A stretch of DNA of 64,000 nt from Nocardioides daeguensis (GCF_019192965.1 NZ_JAHTKU010000024.1:1-64000), one strand, 5' to 3'; positions 53,818 through 62,495 are shown, counted from the stretch's first letter. Notes: generated from the letters alone by a model not told the origin. A program made the numbers and translations.

Positions 53818-54503
53818 CCAGCGGCCCTGAGCGAGAACGACCCGGTGAGGCAGCGCCCCTGGCCGGCGTACCTCAGTGCGGCCCGGTCCCACGACGAGTA
53901 CGGGAGTCGACCGCGAAGGATGACGGGCGACATGAAGTCACCCACGTGCCGGGGCGCGTGCCTGACACCCAGCGCATGCGCCAGCTCGTGCCCGATCACC
54001 GTCACCAGTCGGTCGCGTCCGGTCTCGGCGACGTCGATGTCGATGTCGGCTCTCCACAACTCGTCACCGACGGACCCGAGGTCGGTGCGGCCGAGCGTGT
54101 AGCTGTCCCGGATCGCCCGCGCACGGACGCGAATGCCGCGACCTTCATCGAGCGCGCCGCCGACCCGGAGCGGGAGCCCCGTGGCGCGACGAATCCGGGC
54201 GACAGCCCTGCGAGTCGCGTGGACGAAGGTCGGTCCACCGACCACCTTCACAGGCACCGCCCGGCACTGCGACCACCGCAGACGGCTCAACAGGTAGCGA
54301 CGGTCCAGGGCCTGCGACTCGCGGAACGCGTTGGGCCCACCGGAGGTCGAGCCGGCCGCGCTCAGGCGCCCGGCCGTCTCCCCCGATGCCGCCGGGGTCG
54401 GGGCGGACGAGGTGGCCGCGCTGCCGGGCGCGGTTGTCAGCGTCGCAGCCACAACGGTCCCTGCCGCCACGAGCAGGGAGAGAACCCTCAGGAGTCGAGA
54501 CAC
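53814..54503 (-). CDS. secreted matrixin-like zinc protease
   Basis: 229-aa exported protein with signal peptide LLRVLSLLVAAGTVVAATL, a Ser/Ala-rich linker and a C-terminal catalytic site HELAHALGVRHA (HExxHxxGxxH) followed by the Met-turn-like FMSPVI. Its small size suggests a minimal metzincin. Starts at GTG 54503. Its stop overlaps the marR stop in the opposite direction (4-bp convergent overlap). Confidence 0.8.
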   Translation of the reverse strand: MSRLLRVLSLLVAAGTVVAATLTTAPGSAATSSAPTPAASGETAGRLSAAGSTSGGPNAFRESQALDRRYLLSRLRWSQCRAVPVKVVGGPTFVHATRRAVARIRRATGLPLRVGGALDEGRGIRVRARAIRDSYTLGRTDLGSVGDELWRADIDIDVAETGRDRLVTVIGHELAHALGVRHAPRHVGDFMSPVILRGRLPYSSWDRAALRYAGQGRCLTGSFSLRAAG

Positions 54504-54612
54504 GGCCTTGCTTTCGTCGAGTTCGCAGCCGAACCGCAGGACAGCGACCCCGGGCCGACCTCATGACTTTGAAGACGCTCACCGCGGCCCGCCCATTACG
54601 GGGCACGCCCGT

Positions 54613-55194
54613 TCAGCCGATCGCACCTCGGGTCTTCAGGGAGCCCAGGAGATGTCCGTAGGACGTCGTGAACGGTCTCGCCAGGACGGCGGCCCGTCGG
54701 CGGTCCGCCCCGGCTACCTCGTCCAGCAGGTACTGCTCCACGACAAGCACAGCGTGCAACGCCGACCAGCCGGCCGTGCAGGTCGAGATCGCCCAACGGG
54801 CCGTGTTCGCGGCATCGACGACCTCCTCGGCGAGGAGCCGATCGGCCACGCCCCCGATGCTCCGATCGGCGCGCTCCCATCGCTGCAGCGAGAACCCCCT
54901 CGCCGCGGCAGTCTGCTCCAGGGGGCGGACGACATCGGCGGCCCGCTGGCAAGAAGCCGTGTGGCTGGCGAGCCGACCCGGGCTCTGAACCATGGCCGGC
55001 GTGACCCGTCGAAGCTGCACGAGGTCCGATGCGGTGTCGACGAACCGCCTCTCGTCACGAGCCCCTGCCAGCACGGCGAACGCGGTGGCCGTCAGGTCAC
55101 GGATCAGCCAGTCCGTGAGCACGGCACGCACCTCGACGGAAGCCGGCACGTCGAGGAAGGTCCTCGGTCGCGGAGCCACGGCGGCGCAGCTCAT
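54613..55194 (-). CDS. hypothetical protein
   Basis: 193-aa protein with no recognised domain. It has three scattered Cys residues and an Ala/Arg-rich helical composition, with no clear signal peptide or transmembrane segment. Its ATG overlaps the upstream gene stop by 4 bp, so it is probably co-expressed with the secreted protein at 55191-55853. Protein-like composition and coupling support a real gene. Function unknown. Confidence 0.6.
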   Translation of the reverse strand: MSCAAVAPRPRTFLDVPASVEVRAVLTDWLIRDLTATAFAVLAGARDERRFVDTASDLVQLRRVTPAMVQSPGRLASHTASCQRAADVVRPLEQTAAARGFSLQRWERADRSIGGVADRLLAEEVVDAANTARWAISTCTAGWSALHAVLVVEQYLLDEVAGADRRRAAVLARPFTTSYGHLLGSLKTRGAIG

Positions 55195-55853
55195 CGCCCG
55201 ACCTTCGGGGACAACGCCGGCCGCCCGAAGTCGCGCAACGGTGCGTCGTCGAGTCCGTCATCGACCAAGGATCGGTCGGCCGCAACGTCGGCCATGGCCA
55301 GTTCGACACCGACGCGGACCCACGACGGATTCCTCAGGCAGGACCTGGGAATCACGAACCGGACGGCCTTGCGGTCCGAGCTGGCTGATCGCGTCAGCCC
55401 CGGACAGTGCACCACCCCACCCGCCGCGTGGCGACCGATGTCCAGCAGGTCGGTCTCGTTGACGCCCGTAGTCCGCAGCCAGCTGAGGAGGAAGGCGTGG
55501 TCGCGCGTCCGAATCACGACCGTGCTGGAGAGCGGGCCGCTGATGGCTGCTCGCGTGCGGATCCCGACCTTCACCTTCGTCGCACGGTGCCGGACCGCGA
55601 CCCGCTCGATGTCGCCCCGCAGCTGGTCCTGCGAAACGGTAGAGAACATGGTCGAGCCGTCACTGCCGAACGTGAGGGCAGCGACATCCCCGGCGGCGTC
55701 GTCGTGCACCCACCTGGCCGCGACTGCCGAACCCGCCGTACCGACCGTCGTCACACCGACGAGAAGAGCCAGCAGGCTCGCGACGCCGGCACGACGCACA
55801 CGCCGCCGGGCAGTCTCGGTCGAGATCGTGTTCCGATCGCTGCGCTTGCTCAC
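55191..55853 (-). CDS. secreted hypothetical protein
   Basis: 220-aa protein starting at GTG 55853 (VSKRSDRNTIST) with a signal peptide VASLLALLVGVTTVGTAGSAVAA. The mature part begins RWVHDDAAGDVAALTF, a domain start seen in actinobacterial proteins that measure or bind at the surface. It contains RTRDHAFLLSWLRT and two cysteines (VHCPGL, RSCLRN). Family not recognised. Coupled to the following gene by an ATGA overlap. Confidence 0.65.
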   Translation of the reverse strand: MSKRSDRNTISTETARRRVRRAGVASLLALLVGVTTVGTAGSAVAARWVHDDAAGDVAALTFGSDGSTMFSTVSQDQLRGDIERVAVRHRATKVKVGIRTRAAISGPLSSTVVIRTRDHAFLLSWLRTTGVNETDLLDIGRHAAGGVVHCPGLTRSASSDRKAVRFVIPRSCLRNPSWVRVGVELAMADVAADRSLVDDGLDDAPLRDFGRPALSPKVGR

Positions 55854-56030
55854 GCGTCCCCCCGCTCCCGGTGCGCCGATCCAGGACTCTCGGCAGGCCG
55901 ACACCTCGATGACGACCTGCCGGCTCGCGGCGCTCTCACGGATACGACGAAGCCGCGGGGCGATCCTTACGCGCGTCGCCCACCGATTCCGCGCCCGGAT
56001 CTCGGCGCGACCTACCGGAGACCCAGGGGG

Positions 56031-56759
56031 CTAGGAGGACCTGGCGACCGATCGGTCCCGGGCCGCCTCGACCAGGGCGCGGAACAGCCCGGCCTGGGCC
56101 GGGTCGGTGGCCGCGGTGTCCTCGGGATGCCACTGCACGCCGACGTACCAGCCCCGGGCGCCGGCGAGCTCCACGGCCTCGATGACGCCGTCCGCGGACT
56201 CGGCGACGGCCCGTAGGCCGCGGCCGGGCCGCGCGATGCCCTGGTGGTGGTAGCAGGAGATGCTCGGCGTGGTCCCGACGATGCCGGCGAGCACGGAGTC
56301 GGCCTCGACGGCGATCTCGTGGACGACGTCGCGGTGGGTCCGCTCCCCCAGGTCCTGGATCAGGTCGCCACCGAGGGCGACGTTGACGACCTGGTTGCCG
56401 CGGCAGATCGCCAGCAACGGGAGGCCCGAGCCGAGGGCGTGGCGCGCGAGCGCGAGGTCGAAGGCGTCCTGCTCCTCGTCGACGTCGTACTCCGCCTCGT
56501 GCGCTACCTGGCCCGCCCACCGGGCAGCCAGGTCGCCGCCGCCGGGCAGCAGCACGCCGTCGGCGTACCAGAGCCGGGCGGCCACCTCCGCGTCGTCGAC
56601 CACGGCCCCGGGCGCGACGGGATGCACCACGAGCGGCTCCCCGCCCGCGGCGTACACGGCGTCGACCAGGGTCCGGGCGGTCACGTCGGCGCGGTAGCGC
56701 AGGGCCGAGGCCGACGCGGAGAACCGCGCCGGGATGGCGATCAGCGGACGGCGACTCAT
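56031..56759 (-). CDS. gamma-glutamyl-GABA hydrolase-like protein (PuuD, peptidase C26)
   Basis: 242-aa GATase1-fold hydrolase. The nucleophile Cys is in LLAICRGNQVVNVALGG near residue 114, and the His is in VQWHPEDTAA. GGGDLAARW and SCYHHQGI match the PuuD branch, which removes glutamate from gamma-glutamylated amines. A GAGAGGAAGCG ribosome site precedes the ATG. Two operator-like palindromes 30-66 bp upstream join it to the MarR regulon. With the GS-like ligase it would complete a gamma-glutamylation cycle. Confidence 0.85.
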   Translation of the reverse strand: MSRRPLIAIPARFSASASALRYRADVTARTLVDAVYAAGGEPLVVHPVAPGAVVDDAEVAARLWYADGVLLPGGGDLAARWAGQVAHEAEYDVDEEQDAFDLALARHALGSGLPLLAICRGNQVVNVALGGDLIQDLGERTHRDVVHEIAVEADSVLAGIVGTTPSISCYHHQGIARPGRGLRAVAESADGVIEAVELAGARGWYVGVQWHPEDTAATDPAQAGLFRALVEAARDRSVARSS

Positions 56760-56788
56760 CGCTTCCTCTCGACCTCCCACCAGCACTC

Positions 56789-56825
56789 GTTCCGACCCGA
56801 ACGATCTTGTTCGGGTCCGAACGTA
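56789..56825. promoter_or_regulatory. candidate MarR operators, sites 5 and 6
   Basis: Two tandem sites upstream of the PuuD-like gene: GTTCCGACCCGAACGAT (56789-56805) and GTTCGGGTCCGAACGTA (56809-56825). They are centred 20 bp apart, about two helical turns. Site 6 differs from the perfect palindrome by one base in the core. Confidence 0.65.
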
Positions 56826-56973
56826 GAGCGACCGCAGGCGCCTCCGCAACTCCCTTCCCGGGTTTCGGAACGCTCGCGACCGCCCGCCTCGAGTCCGCTG
56901 CGGGGCGCTGCTGCGTTGGGCGTCCGCGACGATGGACAAGCGCCCGGCGGCGGAGAATGATCGCGGCGTGGCC

Positions 56974-57732
56974 ATGTTCGAGGTGGCGGACGCCTACATC
57001 AGCTTCATGGGGAGGTTCTCCACCCCCCTCGCCCCGCTGTTCGCCGACGTGGGCCTGGCCGGCGTCCCTCCGGCCGCGACCGTGCTCGACGTCGGGTGTG
57101 GTCCGGGCATGCTGACCGCCGAGCTGGTCCGGCGGCACGGAGCCGCGCAGGTCGCGGCCGTCGATCCCGTCGCCACCTTCGTGGCTGCCGCGGCCGCCGC
57201 CCACCCCGGTGCCGACGTACGCCGGGCCACGGCCGAGGCACTCCCCTTCACCGACGAGTCCTTCGACGCCACCCTCGCCCAGCTCGTCGTGCACTTCATG
57301 TCCGACCCGCTCGGCGGCCTCTCCGAGATGCGGCGCGTGACCCGGCCCGGCGGGCGCGTGAGCGCGTGCGTGTGGGACCACGGCGGAGGCACCGGCGCGC
57401 TCTCCGCCTTCTGGCGCGCGATCCTCGCCGTCGATCCCACCGTCACCGACGAGGCCACGCTCCCCGGATCCAACGCCGGCGACCTCACCCGGCTGCTGGC
57501 CGACGCGGGACTGCGCGAGGTCACCGAGGTGCCGTTGACCGTCTCCGTCCCGTTCGCCACCTTCGAGGAGTGGTGGGCGCCCTACACCCTGGGTGTCGGC
57601 ACCGCCGGAGTCGCCTTCGCCGCCCTTCCTGGCGACCAGCAGGACCGGGTGGTCGAGCTGCTCCGGGACGAGCTGGGCGACGGGCCGTTCGCGGTCACCG
57701 CCACCGCGTGGGCGGGGTCCGGTGTGCGCTGA
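56974..57732 (+). CDS. class I SAM-dependent methyltransferase
   Basis: 252-aa methyltransferase with the SAM-binding motif VLDVGCGPGMLTAEL near residue 37, the acidic loop AVDP and the post-motif PFTDESFDATLAQLVVHF. The architecture matches UbiE/methyltransferase-11-like enzymes; the acceptor is unknown. Start ATG 56974 is chosen; GTG 56968 and an upstream ATG at 56932 are in frame. Its end overlaps the next small gene by 11 bp. Confidence 0.83.
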   Translation: MFEVADAYISFMGRFSTPLAPLFADVGLAGVPPAATVLDVGCGPGMLTAELVRRHGAAQVAAVDPVATFVAAAAAAHPGADVRRATAEALPFTDESFDATLAQLVVHFMSDPLGGLSEMRRVTRPGGRVSACVWDHGGGTGALSAFWRAILAVDPTVTDEATLPGSNAGDLTRLLADAGLREVTEVPLTVSVPFATFEEWWAPYTLGVGTAGVAFAALPGDQQDRVVELLRDELGDGPFAVTATAWAGSGVR

Positions 57733-57898
57733 GGACGGCGGCGGGCTGGCCGCTCTCGACCGCTGGATCCTGTCGGGCGGTCACTGGGAGGTCGTCGGCG
57801 AGCGCGACGGGCTGGCCACGGTCGCGCTGCTGACCTGTGACGGCGGGCAGGAGATGGAGCGGGTCGTCGTACCGGTCGGCGGGTTGCCGGAAAACTGA
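57722..57898 (+). CDS. 58-aa conserved-looking small protein
   Basis: Starts GTG (VCAEDGGGLAALDRW), continuing as HWEVVGERDGLATVALLTCDGG and EMERVVV. The pattern W.V....D..TVAL..CDGGEEM.R resembles short uncharacterised actinobacterial proteins. It overlaps the methyltransferase gene end by 11 bp and ends 5 bp before a hairpin, which together support translation. Function unknown. Confidence 0.6.
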   Translation: MCAEDGGGLAALDRWILSGGHWEVVGERDGLATVALLTCDGGQEMERVVVPVGGLPEN

Positions 57899-57902
57899 CG
57901 GC

Positions 57903-57917
57903 GCCCGCTCGGCGGGC
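57903..57917 (+). terminator. short GC hairpin terminator
   Basis: GCCCGC-tcg-GCGGGC followed by CCTTTACC, 5 bp after the 58-aa gene. The TTTACCC also contains the -10 box of the next gene. Confidence 0.5.
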
Positions 57918-57921
57918 CCTT

Positions 57922-57927
57922 TACCCT
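57922..57927 (+). promoter_or_regulatory. -10 box, probable leaderless promoter of the AfsR-like gene
   Basis: TACCCT ends 7 nt before the GTG at 57935 without a Shine-Dalgarno sequence between. Confidence 0.5.
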
Positions 57928-57934
57928 TGGCCGC

Positions 57935-60769
57935 GTGCCAGACCGTGGGGATTCCGTGCCGCTGCGCCTGCTCGGCCCCCTCGAGGTGCTCGACCGGACG
58001 GGCGCGAGCGTGGACATCGGGTCCCCGCGCCACCGCGAGACCCTGGCCGCGCTGGCCGTCGACGCGGGCCGGGTGGTCTCCACCGACACCCTGCTCGACC
58101 GGGTCTGGGGCGAGAGCGCCCGCGGCGGCACCCTCGCCAACCTGCAGGCCGTCATCTCCCGGCTCCGCGCCCGGCTGCGCGACGCGGGCGTGCCCGCCGA
58201 GATCGCCACCGCACCGCCCGGCTACCGCCTCGACCTGCCCGCCGGCGCCCTCGACACGCACCGGCTCGCGGCCGGCATCGACGCCGCACGTACGGCGCTC
58301 GCCGCCGCGGACCCCCAGGCGGCGCAGCACCACCTGGCCGACGCCCTCGGCTGGTGGCGCGGGGAGCCGCTGGCCGACGTACCGCAGCCGTTCGCGCGAA
58401 CCGAGGCCCTGCGCCTCGAGGGCCTGCGGCTGACCGGCGAGGAGCTGGCCGCCGAGCTCGACGTGACGCTCGGGCGGGCCGGCGCGGCCGTCGCGCGGCT
58501 GACCGGGCTGGCCCGGCAGCACCCGTTGCGGGAGTCGGTGCGCGGACAGCTGATGCGGGCGCTCTACCTCGCGGGCCGGCAGGCCGACGCCCTGGAGGAG
58601 TACGCCGACCTGCGAGCCCAGCTGGTCGAGGAGCTCGGGGTCGACCCGGGTCCCGCGGTGCAGCGGCTGCACCAGCAGATCCTCGAGCAGGACCCCGCGC
58701 TGCGGCCCGGTCCGGTCACGCCCCCGGTCCAGCCGGCAGCGTCCCCTCGGCGGCCGCACCGTCCCAGCGCGATCCCCTCGACCGACCTGCTCGGCCCGCT
58801 GATCGGCCGCGAGCGCGACGTGGCCCACCTCGTCGACGTGCTCCGGTCCCCGACCTCGCGGGTGGTGACGGTCACCGGTGTCGGCGGTTGCGGGAAGACC
58901 CGGCTGGCCCTGGCCGTCGCGGCGGCCGCCGAGACGTCCTTCGCCGACGGGGTCAGCCTGGTACCGCTCGCGCCGCTGCACGACCCGTCAGCGGTGATCC
59001 CCGCCATCGCCCGTGCCGTCGGCGTCGCCGAGGGCGGCAACCCGTTCACCGCGCTGCTCGACCTGCTCCGCGACCAGGACCGGCTCCTGCTGCTCGACAA
59101 CGCCGAGCACCTCCTCGACGCGTGGCCCGAGGTCGCGACGCTCGCCGCCGCCTGCCCGGAGCTGCGGATCCTGGTCACCAGCCGGATCCCGCTGCGGGTT
59201 CGCGGCGAGGTGCTGTTCCCGCTGACCCCGCTCGACCTGCCCGCCGCCACCGAGCTGTTCGTGACCCGCGCGGCCACGACCGGCGCGGCCGGACTGCCCG
59301 CTGCGGACGACCCGGTCGTCGGGCAGCTCTGCCACCGCCTCGCCGGCATCCCGCTGGCGATCGAGCTCGCCGCCGCCCGGGTCCGGCTGCTGCCCCCGGC
59401 AGAGATCCTGGCGCGCCTCGACGAGGTGATGGCCGCCGAGGGCGCGCGGGACCTGCCCCCGCGGCAACGCACCATGCGCTCGGCGATCGACTGGAGCTTC
59501 GCGCTGCTGTCCCCGCTCGAGCAGGCCGCGTTCCCCCGGCTCGCCGTGTTCAGAGGCGGCTTCGGGATCGACGCGGCGGCCGCCGTACTGGAGGACCTGG
59601 TGGCACCGAACGAGGTGCTCGCCCTCCTCGAGTCGCTCGTCGACCAGTCGCTCGTGGTGGTCGCGCCGGGACCCCGGTTCCGGCTGCTGGAGCCGGTCGC
59701 GCAGTACGCCGCCACCCGGCTCTCGCCCGACGCCGAGCGTGCCGCGCGCGATGCGCACCTGCGGTACTTCGACACCCTCGCCGCCCGGCACGAGCCGTCG
59801 TTGCGCGGCGAGGGCACGGTCGAGACGCTCGCGGAGATCGAGCTCGAGCACGCCAACCTGGTCGCCGCCGTCGAGTGGTCGCTGGCCTCCGGGCAGGCCG
59901 ATCTCGGCGGCTGGCTCGGCTGGCGGCTGTGGCTGTTCTGGTGGATCCGGGGCGCGCTGCGCGAGGGACGCCGGCTGATGCAGGCCGTCCTCGCGCACGA
60001 GGTCTCCGACCCGGTGCGGGTGCGGGCGGGCTCCGTCGTCGGCGCGCTGGCGTTCGCCCAGGGCGACGACGTCGACGCGGAGGCGAGCTGGTCGGCGAGC
60101 GCGGACCTCGCCCGTCGTACCGGCGACCGCGAAGGCCTCCCCTATGCGTACGGCGGCATCGGGCTGGTCGCCCTCGCCCGCGACGACACCGACCTCGCTG
60201 CCCGGGTGATCGAGGAGAACATCGGCCTGTGCGAGGAGGCCGGCCTCGGCGGCGAGTGGCTGTGGACGCTGTGCCACGTGTGGCTCGGCACCGTCGAGCT
60301 GCTCCGCGGCAACCCGACCGGCGCCGGCGAGCTGGTCGACCTGGCGCTCGCCGCCGCCCGCCGCCGCCACGACCCGCTCGCCGTCTACATCGCGCTGTTC
60401 ACCGCGATCCAGGTCTCGATGGCCCAGGGCGAGCCGGAGCGCGCCCGCCGCCAGATCGCCGAAGGCGTCCTGCTCAGCCGCGACACCGGCGACCACGCCA
60501 ACCTCGCCTACCTGCTGGACGCGCTCGCCGTCGTCGAGTCCCTGTCCGCCGGCGACCTGGCTCGGGTCGGCGTCCTCCTCGGCGCCGCCGCCCAGCTGCG
60601 CGCCGGCACCGGCGGCAACGTCTACGGCTACTACCGCCCCGACGAGTCCCTCATCGAGCAGGCCAGCAAGGCCGCCCGCGCGGCCCGCGGCGACTCGTCG
60701 TACGACGCCGACGTCGCCGCCGGCCGGGCGCTCGATGTCGAGGCCATGGTGGCGCTCGCGACGGGCTAG
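57935..60769 (+). CDS. AfsR/SARP-family transcriptional regulator
   Basis: 944-aa regulator. Residues about 8-95 are an OmpR-type winged helix (LRLLGPLEVLDRTG to PPGYRLDL). Residues 100-245 are the bacterial transcriptional activator domain, ending ELGVDPGPAVQRLHQQIL. From about 290 an NB-ARC-like ATPase has Walker A TGVGGCGKTRLAL and RLLLLDNAEHLLD. The remaining ~350 aa are helical TPR-like repeats. AfsR-type proteins control secondary metabolism or stress genes in actinobacteria; the target here is unknown. A second in-frame GTG at 57956 is possible, but the TACCCT box favours 57935. Confidence 0.9.
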   Translation: MPDRGDSVPLRLLGPLEVLDRTGASVDIGSPRHRETLAALAVDAGRVVSTDTLLDRVWGESARGGTLANLQAVISRLRARLRDAGVPAEIATAPPGYRLDLPAGALDTHRLAAGIDAARTALAAADPQAAQHHLADALGWWRGEPLADVPQPFARTEALRLEGLRLTGEELAAELDVTLGRAGAAVARLTGLARQHPLRESVRGQLMRALYLAGRQADALEEYADLRAQLVEELGVDPGPAVQRLHQQILEQDPALRPGPVTPPVQPAASPRRPHRPSAIPSTDLLGPLIGRERDVAHLVDVLRSPTSRVVTVTGVGGCGKTRLALAVAAAAETSFADGVSLVPLAPLHDPSAVIPAIARAVGVAEGGNPFTALLDLLRDQDRLLLLDNAEHLLDAWPEVATLAAACPELRILVTSRIPLRVRGEVLFPLTPLDLPAATELFVTRAATTGAAGLPAADDPVVGQLCHRLAGIPLAIELAAARVRLLPPAEILARLDEVMAAEGARDLPPRQRTMRSAIDWSFALLSPLEQAAFPRLAVFRGGFGIDAAAAVLEDLVAPNEVLALLESLVDQSLVVVAPGPRFRLLEPVAQYAATRLSPDAERAARDAHLRYFDTLAARHEPSLRGEGTVETLAEIELEHANLVAAVEWSLASGQADLGGWLGWRLWLFWWIRGALREGRRLMQAVLAHEVSDPVRVRAGSVVGALAFAQGDDVDAEASWSASADLARRTGDREGLPYAYGGIGLVALARDDTDLAARVIEENIGLCEEAGLGGEWLWTLCHVWLGTVELLRGNPTGAGELVDLALAAARRRHDPLAVYIALFTAIQVSMAQGEPERARRQIAEGVLLSRDTGDHANLAYLLDALAVVESLSAGDLARVGVLLGAAAQLRAGTGGNVYGYYRPDESLIEQASKAARAARGDSSYDADVAAGRALDVEAMVALATG

Positions 60770-60991
60770 CCGCCGCACGAGGGTCGCGGCGCACTCTGTC
60801 GGCGGCCGAGCGTGATGCGCTGGAGACCGTCCGCCGGATGAGTGATGCGTCCGGTGGTCTTCGCCGGTGGCGGCGGCAGCGAACCCGGGAGTGGGTGTCA
60901 CGGCCGGCCCTGCGGATCCCACCGGCCTGCTGACCGCAGACATGCCCGTTCCCCCGCAGCCTGCTGGTCCTGCGGGGTCGGGGCGGGGTGG

Positions 60992-62329
60992 CTACTGGTC
61001 GGGCGGGTGGATGGGGTGGGTGCCGCGGTGGTCGACGCGGAACCGGAACCCGTTCGGGCTGGTCCACACATAGGAGCCGGGCATCACGATGTCGTAGCGC
61101 CAGGCCGAGTGGGTCTTCGCCCGGTGATGACGCCTGCAGAGCGGAACTTCGTTGCAAGGACAGGTCACGCCACCCTCGCCGTAGGGGCGAGCGTGGTCGA
61201 CGTCGCAACGCTGCGCAGGTCGGGTGCAGTGCGGGAACCGACAGGAGTGGTCGCGCAGGGCGACGCGGGTCTTGTGTCGGTCGGGGATCTCGTAGGAGTC
61301 GACCGGGACGTGCTCGGCCAGGTCGATGACCGGGCGCACGATGATCGTGGTTCCCTTCGCCCGCAGCCACTCGCGGATCTGGGCGGTGCTGACCGGGCAG
61401 CGACCCTCCTCCCACCGGCCCACCGGGTTCACGAACGGGTTCGCGTCGTCGAGGAGGCTGGTGTCTGTGAGGTGGACGTTCAACACCACCTTGCGGCCCG
61501 GCACGGTGTCTCCGGTGGTTGAGGTGCGAGCGCCAGCGAGCCTCGAAACCTCCGGGCCCTCCGGGCTCCCCGGGTCCGGGATCAACAGGTCCAGGGCGAG
61601 GTCCTGACGGGCCAGCTCGGCAGCAGCCTTCGAGCGCCGCACATCCAGCGACGAGTCGTCGCCCAGCTTCCCGAGGACCTCGGCACGCCGGGCCACCGCG
61701 AGGTTGAGGTCGTACCCGTCCGCGGCATCGAGCAGCCCGTCGAGGTGCACTAGGCCGTGGTCGTCGATCTCACCGATGTCGAAGTGCCGGTGGTCGGCCG
61801 CGTTCTTGCGGTCGTTCTCGGCCTGCTCGGGGTCGAACCGCAGCACCGCCTCCGCCACGAGCCTCTCGAGCTGGGCCCACCCGACGCCGGAGGCGTTGAC
61901 CAGCTGCCGGTCCACGAACGCCGCCGCTTCGGCACACAAGCCGTGGGTGAGGTCGGCGATGCGTTCGGCTCGCCACGGCGCCAACTTCCCGGCGGTCACC
62001 GCGGCGTAGACGTTGGGCAGGCGCCAGGCGCACTCGACGACCCGCCCGACATAGGCCTTCCCACTATCAGGGGTGCGGCCGAGGACCGCGATGAGCTCCA
62101 TGACCGCGAACTCAGAGATCAGGGGTGCGCCGGGGCCGGCGATGGGGATGCCGGTGTCGAGGTAGCCCTCGGTGATCGTGGCGGCGCCTTCGGGGCCGGT
62201 GACGATGTGGTCGCCGGCCCATTCCACGATCCCGGCCCACTCGCGGACGAGGGAGGCCTGCCGGCCTTCGACCTCGGCGCGCAGCCCGGACAGCAGTGCT
62301 GTCGAGCGGTGCTGGGTTCCGAGATCCAT
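60992..62329 (-). CDS. DUF222 / HNH endonuclease signature protein
   Basis: 445-aa protein of the actinobacterial DUF222-HNH family starting MDLGTQHRSTALLSGL. Residues about 20-330 are DUF222-like. The C-terminal HNH motif contains CRFPHCTRPAQRCDVDHARPY, NEVPLCRRHHRAKTHSAW, with the Cys pairs that bind zinc. Many copies occur per genome in this group, and some are linked to 13E12 repeats. A 44-nt palindromic repeat is inserted in frame at 61512-61555 and encodes EVSRLAGARTSTTG in the linker before the HNH domain. The frame upstream of 62329 is not family-like. Confidence 0.85.
   Translation of the reverse strand: MDLGTQHRSTALLSGLRAEVEGRQASLVREWAGIVEWAGDHIVTGPEGAATITEGYLDTGIPIAGPGAPLISEFAVMELIAVLGRTPDSGKAYVGRVVECAWRLPNVYAAVTAGKLAPWRAERIADLTHGLCAEAAAFVDRQLVNASGVGWAQLERLVAEAVLRFDPEQAENDRKNAADHRHFDIGEIDDHGLVHLDGLLDAADGYDLNLAVARRAEVLGKLGDDSSLDVRRSKAAAELARQDLALDLLIPDPGSPEGPEVSRLAGARTSTTGDTVPGRKVVLNVHLTDTSLLDDANPFVNPVGRWEEGRCPVSTAQIREWLRAKGTTIIVRPVIDLAEHVPVDSYEIPDRHKTRVALRDHSCRFPHCTRPAQRCDVDHARPYGEGGVTCPCNEVPLCRRHHRAKTHSAWRYDIVMPGSYVWTSPNGFRFRVDHRGTHPIHPPDQ
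61512..61555. repeat. 44-nt palindromic repeat, copy inside the HNH gene
   Basis: Begins CCGGTGGTTGAGGTGCGAGC and ends CCTCGAAACCTCCGG, with an inner near-palindrome GCGCCAGCGAG. It is the exact reverse complement of 62565-62608. Confidence 0.85.
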
Positions 62330-62495
62330 GACTGGATTCTCCCAGTTGGGTCCGACACAACCGAACGCCGCAAACCCGCCTGGGGACAGGGGAAACTCAA
62401 TCACCGGGGTGTGGAGAACCGACGTCACGATCGGTGACCACAGGGGCGTCGGGGACCGCAGCCCGACCGCCGAACCCGGCCCCTCGTGAACCCTC

